64,000 nucleotides of DNA, taken from the NCBI GenBank assembly GCA_038124645.1, contig JAYPCI010000001.1, positions 1 to 64,000 of the forward strand, in the 5' to 3' direction. The stretch is from JAYPCI01 sp038124645. Its GTDB lineage: Bacteria > Pseudomonadota > Alphaproteobacteria > Pelagibacterales > Pelagibacteraceae. Positions 17,426-26,565 of this stretch are shown here, piece by piece (positions within the stretch are counted from its first letter, which is position 1; the number at the start of each line of letters is the position of its first letter). A program made the position numbers and the translations under genes. The notes beneath the pieces were generated by a model. It searched no databases, was not told where the DNA came from, and saw nothing but the letters and a program-made list of their open reading frames with translations.

Positions 17426-18752
17426 ACTCTTTATCTTCAGAATTATTTAGATTAGCAATATCAAAATCATCTAATGCATTTTGAATTATTATTTTTTCTA
17501 AAATATCAGTGTATTCTTTTCCTGTCTCAGCATAGTTATCGAGGGTATGAACTAAATCTAGTCCTGATACTGATTGTTTTTGATTTCTCAATCTTTCTCG
17601 CTTCGCTCTGAATTCCCTATAACTATTATGAGTATTTAAATTATTTTTATATGCTTTAACTGAAGCTCTTAATATCGGAAATTTTAAAATCTTATATTGT
17701 TTACCAGTTTGTCTTTCATAAGGAACAATACCATTACCACTCCACGTCCATTGACCAAATAATGCGTTTCCTTCAATAGCAAATCTTGATGTCCCCCACC
17801 CACTTTCTTTTGCTGCTTGCGCTATGGCGATTGAAACCGGGATAATATCCATACGACGTTTTAATTTCTCAAGATCATTATCAGTAACTTTGTACTCTTT
17901 AAGTTTTTGCATTATCCAATTATTTTCATCATCATCAATATTCTCCTTATCAATTAGTCTCAGTAAATATCTTCTGTCTTTTATAATATCATTATTTTCT
18001 GAAACAATTAAAGGAAGCACGATCCGTATAAAGACATCTTTTTTCAAAGCAACATCGCTTACGGAAGATAAGTCTCTAGGCACTTTAGTAAAATATACTG
18101 GTTCAACTTGTTTATTTTTTCTAACTCCTTCAAGACTGTAGTCTAACTCATCAAGGTAATTAACAACGGTTTGTGTATTAAGTCTAAAAAAGTCGCTTAG
18201 AAAACCTTCATTAATACTGTCATCTGTTTTCTTGTTCTCTGGCGCTTTAGCTAATTCTTGTTTTTTTTCTTCCTCTTTTTTTAAGGTATCTACATAAATA
18301 TCTGAGAAGAATTCTAAATTATCTTCATTCAATTCCTTTGTGAGCTGAATTGATTCAATATCTAAAAAGAATTTTTTAACTATTGGTCCACCCGCAAAAA
18401 TAGTTATTAAAAAAATATAAGTAAGCGGTGCTAATATAAATTTTTGAAAGTGTTCTTTATCAAAAGTAGAAGAATAGGGTTTATTTAATAAATCAACAAG
18501 ATCCCTGTTTCTATTCCTGATAAATCTTTGGGTACCCTCGGAACTCTTGTCAACAAAATTATCAAATTTTTTCTTTATTCTAAATACACTTTTTTTGTTT
18601 ATGGGTAATGGTACTTTGTTTTTTTTTAACAGCAGTTCTAATTGAGGTACTGTTAAAACCTTTCTTGCTTTAGAATAATTTCTAACCTCTTTAATCCTGT
18701 ATATCTTTGCAATCTCTAATAATCTATCTCGGTAACTTGATGAATTACTCAT
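17415..18752 (-). CDS. Membrane-anchored Bax-like glucosaminidase-domain protein
   Basis: Probable peptidoglycan N-acetylglucosaminidase. The 445-residue protein has a basic cytoplasmic N-terminal region (1-104, possibly nucleic-acid or SAP-like), one membrane span at about 105-121, a charged linker, and a C-terminal FlgJ/Bax glucosaminidase domain (about 295-430). This contains AQAAKESGWGTSRFA, with candidate catalytic Glu316, followed by NALFGQWTW. It lies between nfu and tsaB, which are usually adjacent, and is tail-to-tail with the deacetylase. The long cytoplasmic part is unusual for Bax proteins. Overlaps nfu by 8 bases. Confidence 0.8.
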   Translation of the reverse strand: MSNSSSYRDRLLEIAKIYRIKEVRNYSKARKVLTVPQLELLLKKNKVPLPINKKSVFRIKKKFDNFVDKSSEGTQRFIRNRNRDLVDLLNKPYSSTFDKEHFQKFILAPLTYIFLITIFAGGPIVKKFFLDIESIQLTKELNEDNLEFFSDIYVDTLKKEEEKKQELAKAPENKKTDDSINEGFLSDFFRLNTQTVVNYLDELDYSLEGVRKNKQVEPVYFTKVPRDLSSVSDVALKKDVFIRIVLPLIVSENNDIIKDRRYLLRLIDKENIDDDENNWIMQKLKEYKVTDNDLEKLKRRMDIIPVSIAIAQAAKESGWGTSRFAIEGNALFGQWTWSGNGIVPYERQTGKQYKILKFPILRASVKAYKNNLNTHNSYREFRAKRERLRNQKQSVSGLDLVHTLDNYAETGKEYTDILEKIIIQNALDDFDIANLNNSEDKEFNL

Positions 18753-19302
18753 TTATCGCCTCTACAGACTTTACTTCTTTAATGTAATGACAAAGTATAT
18801 TTTGTACTCCCTGTTTTAAAGTGATGATAGAACTTGGGCATCCTGAACAACTGCCTCTAAGCAACACTTTGACCACACCATCAGTAAAAGATAAAAATTG
18901 AATATCTCCACCATCTCTTGCCACTGCTGGTTTAATTTTTGTGTTTAACACTTCCTTAATGTCGCTCACAATCTTAGTATCTTCTTCTGTTTTTGATGTG
19001 TTTACTCCCTTAGTACTTTTTATAATTGGTCCTTTATCCTTTTCTAGATGATGGTTAATATTTGCAATTACCATGGGTTTTAATACTTCCCAATTTGAAT
19101 CAGCTTTTTTATTCACTGTTAAAAAATTATCTGAAATATAGATTTGTTCAACACCTTCGATTTCAAGCAAATCTTTAATGGTAGTATTTTTAATTTTTTG
19201 AAGATTGTTTTTTTTAAATTCTTCTCCAGACATTTCTGATAGTTTTCTATCAGAAACAAACTTTAATGAATTTGGATTTGGTGTTAATTCAACTTGAATC
19301 AT
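18745..19302 (-). CDS. NifU-like iron-sulfur scaffold/carrier (Nfu family)
   Basis: Carries Fe-S clusters to client apoproteins (candidates here include MiaB and endonuclease III). The 185 residues comprise an Nfu_N domain (about 1-90, starting MIQVELTPNPNSLKFV) and a NifU C-terminal domain (about 108-185) with VARDGGDIQFLSF and the cluster-binding GSCSGCPSS (CxxC). This two-domain form is the alphaproteobacterial/mitochondrial NFU1 type. It follows trpS by 20 bases in the same direction. Confidence 0.93.
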   Translation of the reverse strand: MIQVELTPNPNSLKFVSDRKLSEMSGEEFKKNNLQKIKNTTIKDLLEIEGVEQIYISDNFLTVNKKADSNWEVLKPMVIANINHHLEKDKGPIIKSTKGVNTSKTEEDTKIVSDIKEVLNTKIKPAVARDGGDIQFLSFTDGVVKVLLRGSCSGCPSSIITLKQGVQNILCHYIKEVKSVEAINE

Positions 19303-19322
19303 ATATTTTTTATATCAAATTA

Positions 19323-20327
19323 TTAAAATAACCCTACTATTTTTTTGGTCTCTTTTATTGTGTTCTCGGCAATTTTTCTAGCTTTTTCTGATCCTTTATT
19401 TAATATGTTTTCTAAACTTTTAGTATCTTTTAACAACTCTTTCATTTTGTTGCCAATAGGACAAATAGTTGCGACCAAAATTTCTGCTAGCTTATTTTTT
19501 AAATGAGAAAAATCCTTACCAGCAAATTCTTTCAATGCATTTTGTAAACTTATTCCGGACAATTCTGCATAGATATTTATTAGATTAAGGACCTCTGGTC
19601 GTTTATTTAAATCTTCTAAATTATCAGAGATCGATGCTGAGTCAGTTTTGGCTTTTTTAATTTTTTGAACGATTAAATCTGCATCATCTTTGAGGTTTAT
19701 TCTTGAAAAGTCAGACTCTTCAGATTTACTCATCTTTTTCAATCCGTCTCTTAAACTCATAACTCGTGAAATAGTGTTAGAAATTAATGGCTCTGGTACT
19801 GGAAAAAAATTAGCAGCACCAAAATCATTGTTAAATTTTTGGGCAATATCTCTGCACAATTCTAAATGTTGTTTTTGGTCTGCGCCCACTGGTACATGAG
19901 ACGATTTGTATAATAGAATGTCCGCTGCCATCAAATTTGGATAAATATATAATCCAACACTAGCCTTCTCTTTATCTTTGCCAGCTTTATCTTTAAATTG
20001 AGTCATTCTATTGAGCCAGCCTATTCTTGCTACACAGTTAAATATCCATGCTAATTCTGAATGCCCACTTACCGAAGATTGGTTGAAGATAATACTTTTA
20101 TTATGATCTAGTCCGGCAGCAACGAATGCAGCAACCGTCTCCAAAATATTGCTTTTTAACTCCACTGGATCTTGAAAAACTGTGATTGCGTGAAGATCAA
20201 CAACACAAAAAATGCATTCATTATCTTTTTGTAAATTAACAAAGTTTTTTAGTGCACCTAAATAATTTCCTAAATGTAAATTGCCTGTTGGTTGGACACC
20301 AGAAAATACTAATTTTTTTTTACTCAT
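19323..20327 (-). CDS. trpS: Tryptophanyl-tRNA synthetase
   Basis: Class I aminoacyl-tRNA synthetase charging tRNA-Trp. The 334 residues match the bacterial TrpRS length. The HIGH-type motif PTGNLHLGNY is at the N-terminus and the KMSKS motif appears as KKMSKSEES. The dimer/active-site segment GADQKQHLELCRDIA is conserved. It begins at the base where murJ ends, and is placed as in other alphaproteobacteria (murJ-trpS-nfu). Confidence 0.97.
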   Translation of the reverse strand: MSKKKLVFSGVQPTGNLHLGNYLGALKNFVNLQKDNECIFCVVDLHAITVFQDPVELKSNILETVAAFVAAGLDHNKSIIFNQSSVSGHSELAWIFNCVARIGWLNRMTQFKDKAGKDKEKASVGLYIYPNLMAADILLYKSSHVPVGADQKQHLELCRDIAQKFNNDFGAANFFPVPEPLISNTISRVMSLRDGLKKMSKSEESDFSRINLKDDADLIVQKIKKAKTDSASISDNLEDLNKRPEVLNLINIYAELSGISLQNALKEFAGKDFSHLKNKLAEILVATICPIGNKMKELLKDTKSLENILNKGSEKARKIAENTIKETKKIVGLF

Positions 20328-21853
20328 TAATTAAACTTAAAATTTTTTAATCTTATTAATTTATAATAGGACACAACTAAAATATAGAGAAAAGCTACAA
20401 ATAATATAATTGTAAACAGGTAAAATACTTTAAATGAATGATCGTAACGTAATTCCAAAGAAAAGAAATTTAATAATAAAACTAAACCTATAGCCATAAT
20501 TATTGTGGCAAGCAAAACTTTAATAATATTAGAATAATTTATATTTTCTAATTTAAAGTATTGCCTTTTTTGTAAAATGATAAATAAAATTATTGTACCA
20601 ATCCATGACGAAATTGATGTTGCTATTGGAATAATAACAAATCCTAAATCTTTAAAAAAAGTTACACTTATAGCAATATTTATTATTACAACGACCAATG
20701 AAATTTTAAATGGCGTAATAGTATTATGTCTGGCAAAAAAGAAGTTGTTTAGAATTTTGATCATTGAAAAACTAATAAGACCGAAACCAAAATATTTTAA
20801 AGCTAGACTGGTCTGAGTAACATCATTCATTTTAAAAGATCCATATCCAAATAAAGCACTTACTATTTCTTCAGCTGAAATTATTAAGCCAACACTAGCT
20901 GGTAAAGATAATATTAAGCAAAGTTCAAGTGATCGATTTTGGGCTTTTTTAACAAGTTCAACTTTTTTTTGTGCTATATATTTTGCAAGAATAGGTAAAG
21001 AAACTGTACTAATAGCAATACCAGCAATCGCTAAATTGATTTGATAGATCCTATCCGCATAATATAGATAAGAAACTGCACTTGCTTGAAAAGAAGCAAT
21101 AATAGTTCCAACCAAAATATTAATTTGGGTAACACCCGAAGCAAAAATACTGGGAAGTAATTTTTTAAAGAAAGACTTTAATTTAGAGTTCCATATATTT
21201 ATGAAATTGAATGTGGAACGGTAAAACTTTTGAGTTACATAAATTAAAAATAATAATTGAATTAATCCTGAAAAAGTAGTGGCATAACTTAAATTTAAAG
21301 CATAATCCGAATTGGTTCTATAAGAAAAAATTATACTGCCTATTAATAAAATATTTAGAAATATTGGTGCTGCTGCAGCTGCGGCAAATTTTTTATTACT
21401 ATTTAAGATGCCAGAATAGAAAGAAGCCAGTGTTATAAAGAATAAAAAAGGAAAAGTTATTCTGGAAAATGTGACTGCTAACTCAAATTTCTCAACATTA
21501 TTGTAAAATCCTGGAGCAATTAGTCTTACTAAGACTGGCATAAATATTTCAGCAATGACTACTAAGAAAAACAGTATAAGAACTAAAATACTCAAAACCT
21601 GGTCAGCAAAAACTTTGGCTTTGGTCTTACTGATAATTTTTTCCTTGCTGTAACTAGGTATAAAGGCAGCATTAAAAGTGCCCTCGGCAAAAAGTCTTCG
21701 AAACGTATTAGGTAATCTAAAGGCCACGAAAAAAGCATCAGCATAGATTGAGGTGCCTAAGAAAACTGCAATCAATATGTCCCTTGCGTAACCTAGTATT
21801 CTACTAACTATAGTAAAAAAACTAAAAACCAATGTTGAACTTAAAATATTCAT
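20327..21853 (-). CDS. murJ: Lipid II flippase MurJ (MviN)
   Basis: Inner-membrane MOP-superfamily transporter that flips lipid II for peptidoglycan synthesis. The 508 residues contain about 13-14 hydrophobic spans and the family motifs RILGYARDILIAVFLG (TM1) and RLPNTFRRLFAEGTFNAAFIPSY (loop carrying the essential Arg and Glu residues). It is the first gene of the leftward block, 47 bases from the divergent maeB; the spacer 21854-21900 is AT-rich and must hold both promoters. Confidence 0.95.
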   Translation of the reverse strand: MNILSSTLVFSFFTIVSRILGYARDILIAVFLGTSIYADAFFVAFRLPNTFRRLFAEGTFNAAFIPSYSKEKIISKTKAKVFADQVLSILVLILFFLVVIAEIFMPVLVRLIAPGFYNNVEKFELAVTFSRITFPFLFFITLASFYSGILNSNKKFAAAAAAPIFLNILLIGSIIFSYRTNSDYALNLSYATTFSGLIQLLFLIYVTQKFYRSTFNFINIWNSKLKSFFKKLLPSIFASGVTQINILVGTIIASFQASAVSYLYYADRIYQINLAIAGIAISTVSLPILAKYIAQKKVELVKKAQNRSLELCLILSLPASVGLIISAEEIVSALFGYGSFKMNDVTQTSLALKYFGFGLISFSMIKILNNFFFARHNTITPFKISLVVVIINIAISVTFFKDLGFVIIPIATSISSWIGTIILFIILQKRQYFKLENINYSNIIKVLLATIIMAIGLVLLLNFFSLELRYDHSFKVFYLFTIILFVAFLYILVVSYYKLIRLKNFKFN

Positions 21854-21900
21854 TTATTTTAAAATAATTAGTGATTTTATTTTATTTATAATACATACTT

Positions 21901-24192
21901 ATGTTAACGTTAATGACAAAAAAATCAAAAATAGATCATTATACAGATAAAGAAGCTTTAGATTTTCATATAAGTGGAAAGTCTGGCAAAATTGAGATTA
22001 GCTCTTCGAAACCATTAACAACGAAAAGAGATCTTTCATTAGCATATTCTCCGGGTGTCGCGGCACCAGTAAAAGCCATAGCGGAAAATCCGGCGACTGC
22101 TTATGACTATACTAGTAAAGGAAATTTAGTAGCGGTTATAAGTAATGGCTCAGCAATTTTAGGGCTTGGTAACCTTGGTTCACTTGCATCGAAACCTGTG
22201 ATGGAAGGTAAATCTGTATTGTTTAAAAGATTTGCTGATATTGACTCGATTGATATCGAAGTTGATTGTTCTAATGCTGAAGAAATAATTAATACTGTCA
22301 AAAATATTGGAGGAACTTTTGGCGGAATTAATTTGGAAGATATTGCAGCACCAGATTGTTTCATCATAGAACAAAAACTTAAAGAACTTTTAGATATCCC
22401 AGTTTTTCATGATGATCAGCATGGTACAGCTATCATTACTACAGCAGCTCTGATCAACGCGTTACATATAACCAAAAAAAAAATTAAAGATATTAAGGTC
22501 GTAGTTAATGGAGCAGGTGCATCAGCATTAGCGTGTACAAATTTATTCAAGCTTTCTGGGGTAAGAAATGAAAACGTTATAATGTGTGATAGAGAAGGAG
22601 TGATTTATAAAGGTCGAAAAAATGTTGACCAATTTAAATCTGCACATGCGGTGGAAACAAAATTAAGAACGCTCGCAGAAGCAATGAAGGGTGCTGATGT
22701 ATTTTTAGGACTTTCAGCTAAAGATACGGTTACTCAGGATATGGTGAAATCTATGGGTAAAAATCCAATTATATTTGCTTGTGCTAATCCCGACCCTGAA
22801 ATCAAACCAGAATTGATTGAGGAAGTTAGAAGCGATGCAATTATCGCAACAGGAAGATCCGACTATCCAAACCAAGTTAACAACTTGATTGGTTTTCCTT
22901 ATATCTTTAGAGGTGCTTTAGATGTCAGAGCTAAAGAAATTAATGAAGACATGAAAGTTGCAGCTGCAAAAGCTATTGCTGAGCTGGCTCGAGAAGATGT
23001 CCCTGATGAAGTTATGGCTGCCTATGGCGGAGAAAGACCACACTTTGGTAAAGAATATATTATTCCTTCAACCTTTGATCCAAGATTAATAAGTGTGATT
23101 CCGGCAGCAGTTGCTGAAGCTGCTATGAAAACTGGAGCTGCCAGAAAAAAAATAAATATTGAAGAATATAAAGATCAATTAACAGCTCGATTAGATCCTT
23201 CTATGAGTATTATGCAAGGAATCAATTCTAAAATCAAAAAATTAAATAAAGTTGTAGTTTTCGCAGAAGGAGAAAATATTGACACTCTTAAAGCTGCCAT
23301 AGCATTTAAAAATTCAAAATTAGGTATACCAATATTAATTGGGGTTGAAGAAAAAATTAAAGAACAACTTAAAGAAATTGGCTTAGATGAAAATTTTGCT
23401 ATTCAAATCACTAATTCTACCCATAAAGATAAAAGGGAGAAATACACTAAATACTTATATGAAAAACTTCAAAGAGATGGTGTATTAGAGCGAGACTGCG
23501 ATCGAATGGTTCGAAATGACAGAGTAACCTGGGGATCTTGCATGGTGGCATGCGGAGATGCTGACGCAATGGTCACTGGGGGTGTCAGATCATATGCAGA
23601 GTCTCATGCTATACTAGCAAAAATAGTTGATCCTCGACCTAATGAAATTATATTTGGGCTGACGCTAGTAATTTCAAAAACAAAAACAGTTTTGATAGCC
23701 GATACTAATGTTCATGACGCACCTACCGCTGAACAATTAGTAGAGATATCAAAATCAGCAGCAAGAGTTGCAAGATTGTTTGGATATGATCCAAAAGTTG
23801 CTTTCTTATCTCATTCTACTTTTGGAAAGCCCACAACAGCAAGAACAGAGCATGTTAGAAAAGCTGTAGAATTACTAAGACAAGAAAAAGTTGACTTTGA
23901 TTTTGATGGAGAAATGCAGCCAGATGTAGCGCTAAATCCATCTTACAAAGAATTGTATCCGTTTTCAAAAATTGTAGGAAATGCCAATGTTTTAATAATG
24001 CCTGCTTTACACAGTTCTTCGATTTCGGTTAAGTTGATGAAAACATTAGCTGATGCAAAAATTATTGGACCTTTGCTAATTGGTTTAGGTTTACCTATAG
24101 AGATTGCGCCCTTAAGATCAACTTCAAATGATATATTAAACTTAGCTTCAATTGCAGCATTTTCATCTGAAATTATAGATTATAAAAAATAA
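21901..24192 (+). CDS. maeB: NADP-dependent malic enzyme with C-terminal phosphotransacetylase-like domain
   Basis: Oxidative decarboxylation of malate to pyruvate, giving NADPH. The 763 residues are the long bacterial form: malic enzyme domain (about 20-435, with SPGVAAPV, FHDDQHGTA and NGAGASA nucleotide site) fused to a phosphate acetyltransferase-like domain (about 440-763, with VTGGVRSYAESHA), which in such enzymes is regulatory. The start may be ATG 21901 or ATG 21913. Monocistronic: divergent from murJ, and its stop abuts the converging BON lipoprotein gene. Confidence 0.95.
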   Translation: MLTLMTKKSKIDHYTDKEALDFHISGKSGKIEISSSKPLTTKRDLSLAYSPGVAAPVKAIAENPATAYDYTSKGNLVAVISNGSAILGLGNLGSLASKPVMEGKSVLFKRFADIDSIDIEVDCSNAEEIINTVKNIGGTFGGINLEDIAAPDCFIIEQKLKELLDIPVFHDDQHGTAIITTAALINALHITKKKIKDIKVVVNGAGASALACTNLFKLSGVRNENVIMCDREGVIYKGRKNVDQFKSAHAVETKLRTLAEAMKGADVFLGLSAKDTVTQDMVKSMGKNPIIFACANPDPEIKPELIEEVRSDAIIATGRSDYPNQVNNLIGFPYIFRGALDVRAKEINEDMKVAAAKAIAELAREDVPDEVMAAYGGERPHFGKEYIIPSTFDPRLISVIPAAVAEAAMKTGAARKKINIEEYKDQLTARLDPSMSIMQGINSKIKKLNKVVVFAEGENIDTLKAAIAFKNSKLGIPILIGVEEKIKEQLKEIGLDENFAIQITNSTHKDKREKYTKYLYEKLQRDGVLERDCDRMVRNDRVTWGSCMVACGDADAMVTGGVRSYAESHAILAKIVDPRPNEIIFGLTLVISKTKTVLIADTNVHDAPTAEQLVEISKSAARVARLFGYDPKVAFLSHSTFGKPTTARTEHVRKAVELLRQEKVDFDFDGEMQPDVALNPSYKELYPFSKIVGNANVLIMPALHSSSISVKLMKTLADAKIIGPLLIGLGLPIEIAPLRSTSNDILNLASIAAFSSEIIDYKK

Positions 24193-24792
24193 TTATAATT
24201 TGTTTCTACTCAAGTCATCGACGAGGTAAATCGAAGGAATAACTTCTTTAACATTGTGTATTTCCTCAGCCTCTTTGATAACCTTAGCTCTTTCTTCTTC
24301 GGAATAAGCAATACCAAAAATATAAATTTTTTTATTAATTGTCTCTAACGTATAGTTTCTTGAATTAATTGATTTATTAAAAATAATTGCTGCACGCAGC
24401 TGGGAGGTAAGGAGAACATCGCCAGCTTTTTGTCTAAACCCTTCATTCTTGCCTCTTATTTCAATTGCATTTAAAACTGTTCTAACACCTTTAGTTTCCC
24501 AAGCCATTTTGGTCAATTTAAGTTTTTCCTCTGGTTCGTCTACTTTACCAGTTAAAAAAATTCTTCCATCAAGAACTTCTACTTGTATATCTAAAAAATA
24601 TTTTTTTTCTATCAAAGAGATCCTTGCAACTAAGTTTTTCTGCATTAAACCATCATCGATTTGCATGCCTATGGTACGTGGATCAAGTCCAATATCTATA
24701 CCTCTGAAAGCTCCCATTGGTGATTTAGTTGAGCAAGATAATAAAAAAATTAGTAAAGAAAGAATTAATAAAGATTTAATTTTACGAATCAT
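24193..24792 (-). CDS. BON-domain outer-membrane lipoprotein (DolP/OsmY-like)
   Basis: Predicted periplasmic/outer-membrane lipoprotein of 199 residues. A lipoprotein signal peptide ends in LLSCS (lipidated Cys20), followed by two BON domains (about 45-120 and 125-195; GRIFLTGKV and KKIYIFGIA strands). It follows rsmI with a 4-base overlap. In gammaproteobacteria the BON lipoprotein DolP (YraP) lies in the rsmI-lpoA locus, and here too rsmI, an LpoA-like gene and this gene are clustered. A role in envelope integrity is inferred. Confidence 0.88.
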   Translation of the reverse strand: MIRKIKSLLILSLLIFLLSCSTKSPMGAFRGIDIGLDPRTIGMQIDDGLMQKNLVARISLIEKKYFLDIQVEVLDGRIFLTGKVDEPEEKLKLTKMAWETKGVRTVLNAIEIRGKNEGFRQKAGDVLLTSQLRAAIIFNKSINSRNYTLETINKKIYIFGIAYSEEERAKVIKEAEEIHNVKEVIPSIYLVDDLSRNKL

Positions 24793-25616
24793 TTTTTATA
24801 TTTTAAACAAATATCATAAATTTTTTTCTTTGAAAATTTATATTTTTTTGAAATTTTATTTACTATATCCTTACTGCTTAATCTTTTTGACAACAATTTT
24901 ATTTCTTTTTCTAATTCTTTATCAGTTATAACTTTTTCATTTGAAATTTTTTCTGAAATTACAATAGTAATTTCACCTAATAACTCTTCTTTGAAATAAT
25001 CGAGATCATTTACTGTATATCTATAAAAGGTCTCGTTATATTTTGATATCTCTCTTGCAATTACAATTTTTCTACCACTAAAATATTTCTTTATATACTC
25101 AATATGTGAGTTTATTTTTTTTGGGTTAACAAAAACAACAATGCTTGATTCAATTTTAGATAATGTTTTGAATTCTTTTTCTGCTTTCTTGGTCTGTTTA
25201 TTGATAAAACCATGAAAATAAAATTGATCACTAAATCCAGAAGCACTTATTGCTGCGGTTATAGCAGAAGGACCGGGAAGCGGGATAATATTAATATTGT
25301 TTTTTATACATTCCTCGCAGAGAATTCGCCCCGGGTCTGAAATTGTTGGAGTGCCAGCATCTGAAATTAAAGCAATAATCTGGCCAGACTTAATCCTTTT
25401 TATTACATCATCGACTCTGCTCCGTTCATTAAATTTGTGATAAGAAATTAATTTATTTTTAATTTTATAATGATTAAGTAATTTAATTGATCTTCTAGTG
25501 TCTTCACATAAAATTAAATTTGATTTGATTAATACATTGATTGATCTTATGGTAAAATCTTCTAGATTACCTATTGGTGTAGAAATTATGTACAGGGCTG
25601 GAGCAAAATTCATCAT
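24789..25616 (-). CDS. rsmI: 16S rRNA (cytidine-1402-2'-O)-methyltransferase RsmI
   Basis: Methylates the ribose of C1402 in the decoding centre using S-adenosylmethionine. The 275 residues carry the tetrapyrrole-methylase-fold motifs LYIISTPIGNLEDFTIR, LCEDTRRS, ALISDAGTPTISDPG and LPGPSAITAA. C-terminal region is basic. The start (25616 or 25613) lies opposite the first codons of the divergent LpoA-like gene, an overlap of 26-29 bases; no in-frame downstream start would keep the essential N-terminal strand. The rsmI-lpoA divergent pair is a widely conserved arrangement. Confidence 0.96.
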   Translation of the reverse strand: MMNFAPALYIISTPIGNLEDFTIRSINVLIKSNLILCEDTRRSIKLLNHYKIKNKLISYHKFNERSRVDDVIKRIKSGQIIALISDAGTPTISDPGRILCEECIKNNINIIPLPGPSAITAAISASGFSDQFYFHGFINKQTKKAEKEFKTLSKIESSIVVFVNPKKINSHIEYIKKYFSGRKIVIAREISKYNETFYRYTVNDLDYFKEELLGEITIVISEKISNEKVITDKELEKEIKLLSKRLSSKDIVNKISKKYKFSKKKIYDICLKYKK

Positions 25617-26565
25617 ATTATTAATATCCTATATATTATTCTTTTTTAATAATAATTTTGTATTTTCTAATGAACACACAAACAAATTAAAAATTGGATT
25701 GCTGCTCCCGCTTTCAGGAGAGTACAAAGAAATTGGTGAATCTTTAATNNNNNNNNNNNNNNNNNNNNNNNNNNNNNNNNNNNNNNNNNNNNNNNNNNNN
25801 NNNNNNNNNNNNNNNNNNNNNNNNNNNNNNNNNNNNNNNNNNNNNNNNGATCAGAAAATGTCAAAAATTATAGTGCTATATCCTGAGGGAGTAAATGAGG
25901 AATTGTATGAATTAATATTAAAAAATTTTGATGAAAAAATATTTAAAAAATTAAAATATTCCAATCAGCAATCAAAGCTTAATGATCAAATAGAAAAATT
26001 AACACTATTTAATCAAAGAAAAATAAATTTGAATGCTAGGATTAAACAACTTGAAAACCTAGAAGATGATCCGCAAGCAGAAAGGGAATTAAAAAAGTTA
26101 GAAACTTTAGATACTCTAGGTAATTTAAATTTTGACTCTGTAATTGTTTTAGATTTTGGTAATTCATTAAAATCAGTATTATCAACACTGGCTTATGTTG
26201 ATGCTGGAAGCGATAGAATAACCATAGCAACGATTAATCAGTGGTTTGATGAATCTTTGTTTCTAGAAAAAACATCAAGTGAAATTTACTTTCCATCTAT
26301 TGATCTTGTTTCATTTAAAAATTTTAACAAAGATTTCAATAAAAATTTCAATAAACAACCATTTGAAATATCCATATTAGCCTATGATTCGATTGCTTAT
26401 ATTTACCATATTTGGCAAAATGAAAAGCAGGCGCTATCAATGAATAGTTTTAAACTTAAAAGCAAAATAAAAGGTCGATCAGGAAGTTTTTTTATTAATA
26501 ATGATAGGTTATTGCAAGATTTAACGATTTATAAAGTTTCTAACGACTCATTTAAAAAATTTTAA
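25588..26565 (+). CDS. LpoA-like periplasmic-binding-fold protein, interrupted by an assembly gap
   Basis: Probable penicillin-binding-protein activator or related type 1 periplasmic-binding protein. Start at ATG 25588 (MYRAGAKF...) gives a hydrophobic signal segment ending near VFSNE, followed by KIGLLLPLSGEYKEIGESL, the standard first strand of the LpoA/Leu-binding fold. The second half (from DQKMSKIIVLYP) continues the fold and includes a lysine/glutamate-rich helical stretch and FDSVIVLDFG. A 100-N gap at 25749-25848 hides an unknown length, so neither size nor frame across the gap is known. Its position divergent from rsmI matches lpoA. Its 3' end overlaps rdgB by 18 bases. Confidence 0.72.
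   Translation: MYRAGAKFIILLISYILFFFNNNFVFSNEHTNKLKIGLLLPLSGEYKEIGESLXXXXXXXXXXXXXXXXXXXXXXXXXXXXXXXXXXDQKMSKIIVLYPEGVNEELYELILKNFDEKIFKKLKYSNQQSKLNDQIEKLTLFNQRKINLNARIKQLENLEDDPQAERELKKLETLDTLGNLNFDSVIVLDFGNSLKSVLSTLAYVDAGSDRITIATINQWFDESLFLEKTSSEIYFPSIDLVSFKNFNKDFNKNFNKQPFEISILAYDSIAYIYHIWQNEKQALSMNSFKLKSKIKGRSGSFFINNDRLLQDLTIYKVSNDSFKKF
25749..25848. other. Assembly gap (100 N) in the LpoA-like gene
   Basis: One hundred N, the conventional size for a gap of unknown length. The bases on the two sides share no repeated end, unlike the other two gaps in the window, and protein sequence is clearly missing between the first strand and the later core of the domain. Real missing sequence is therefore likely. 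Confidence 0.97.
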
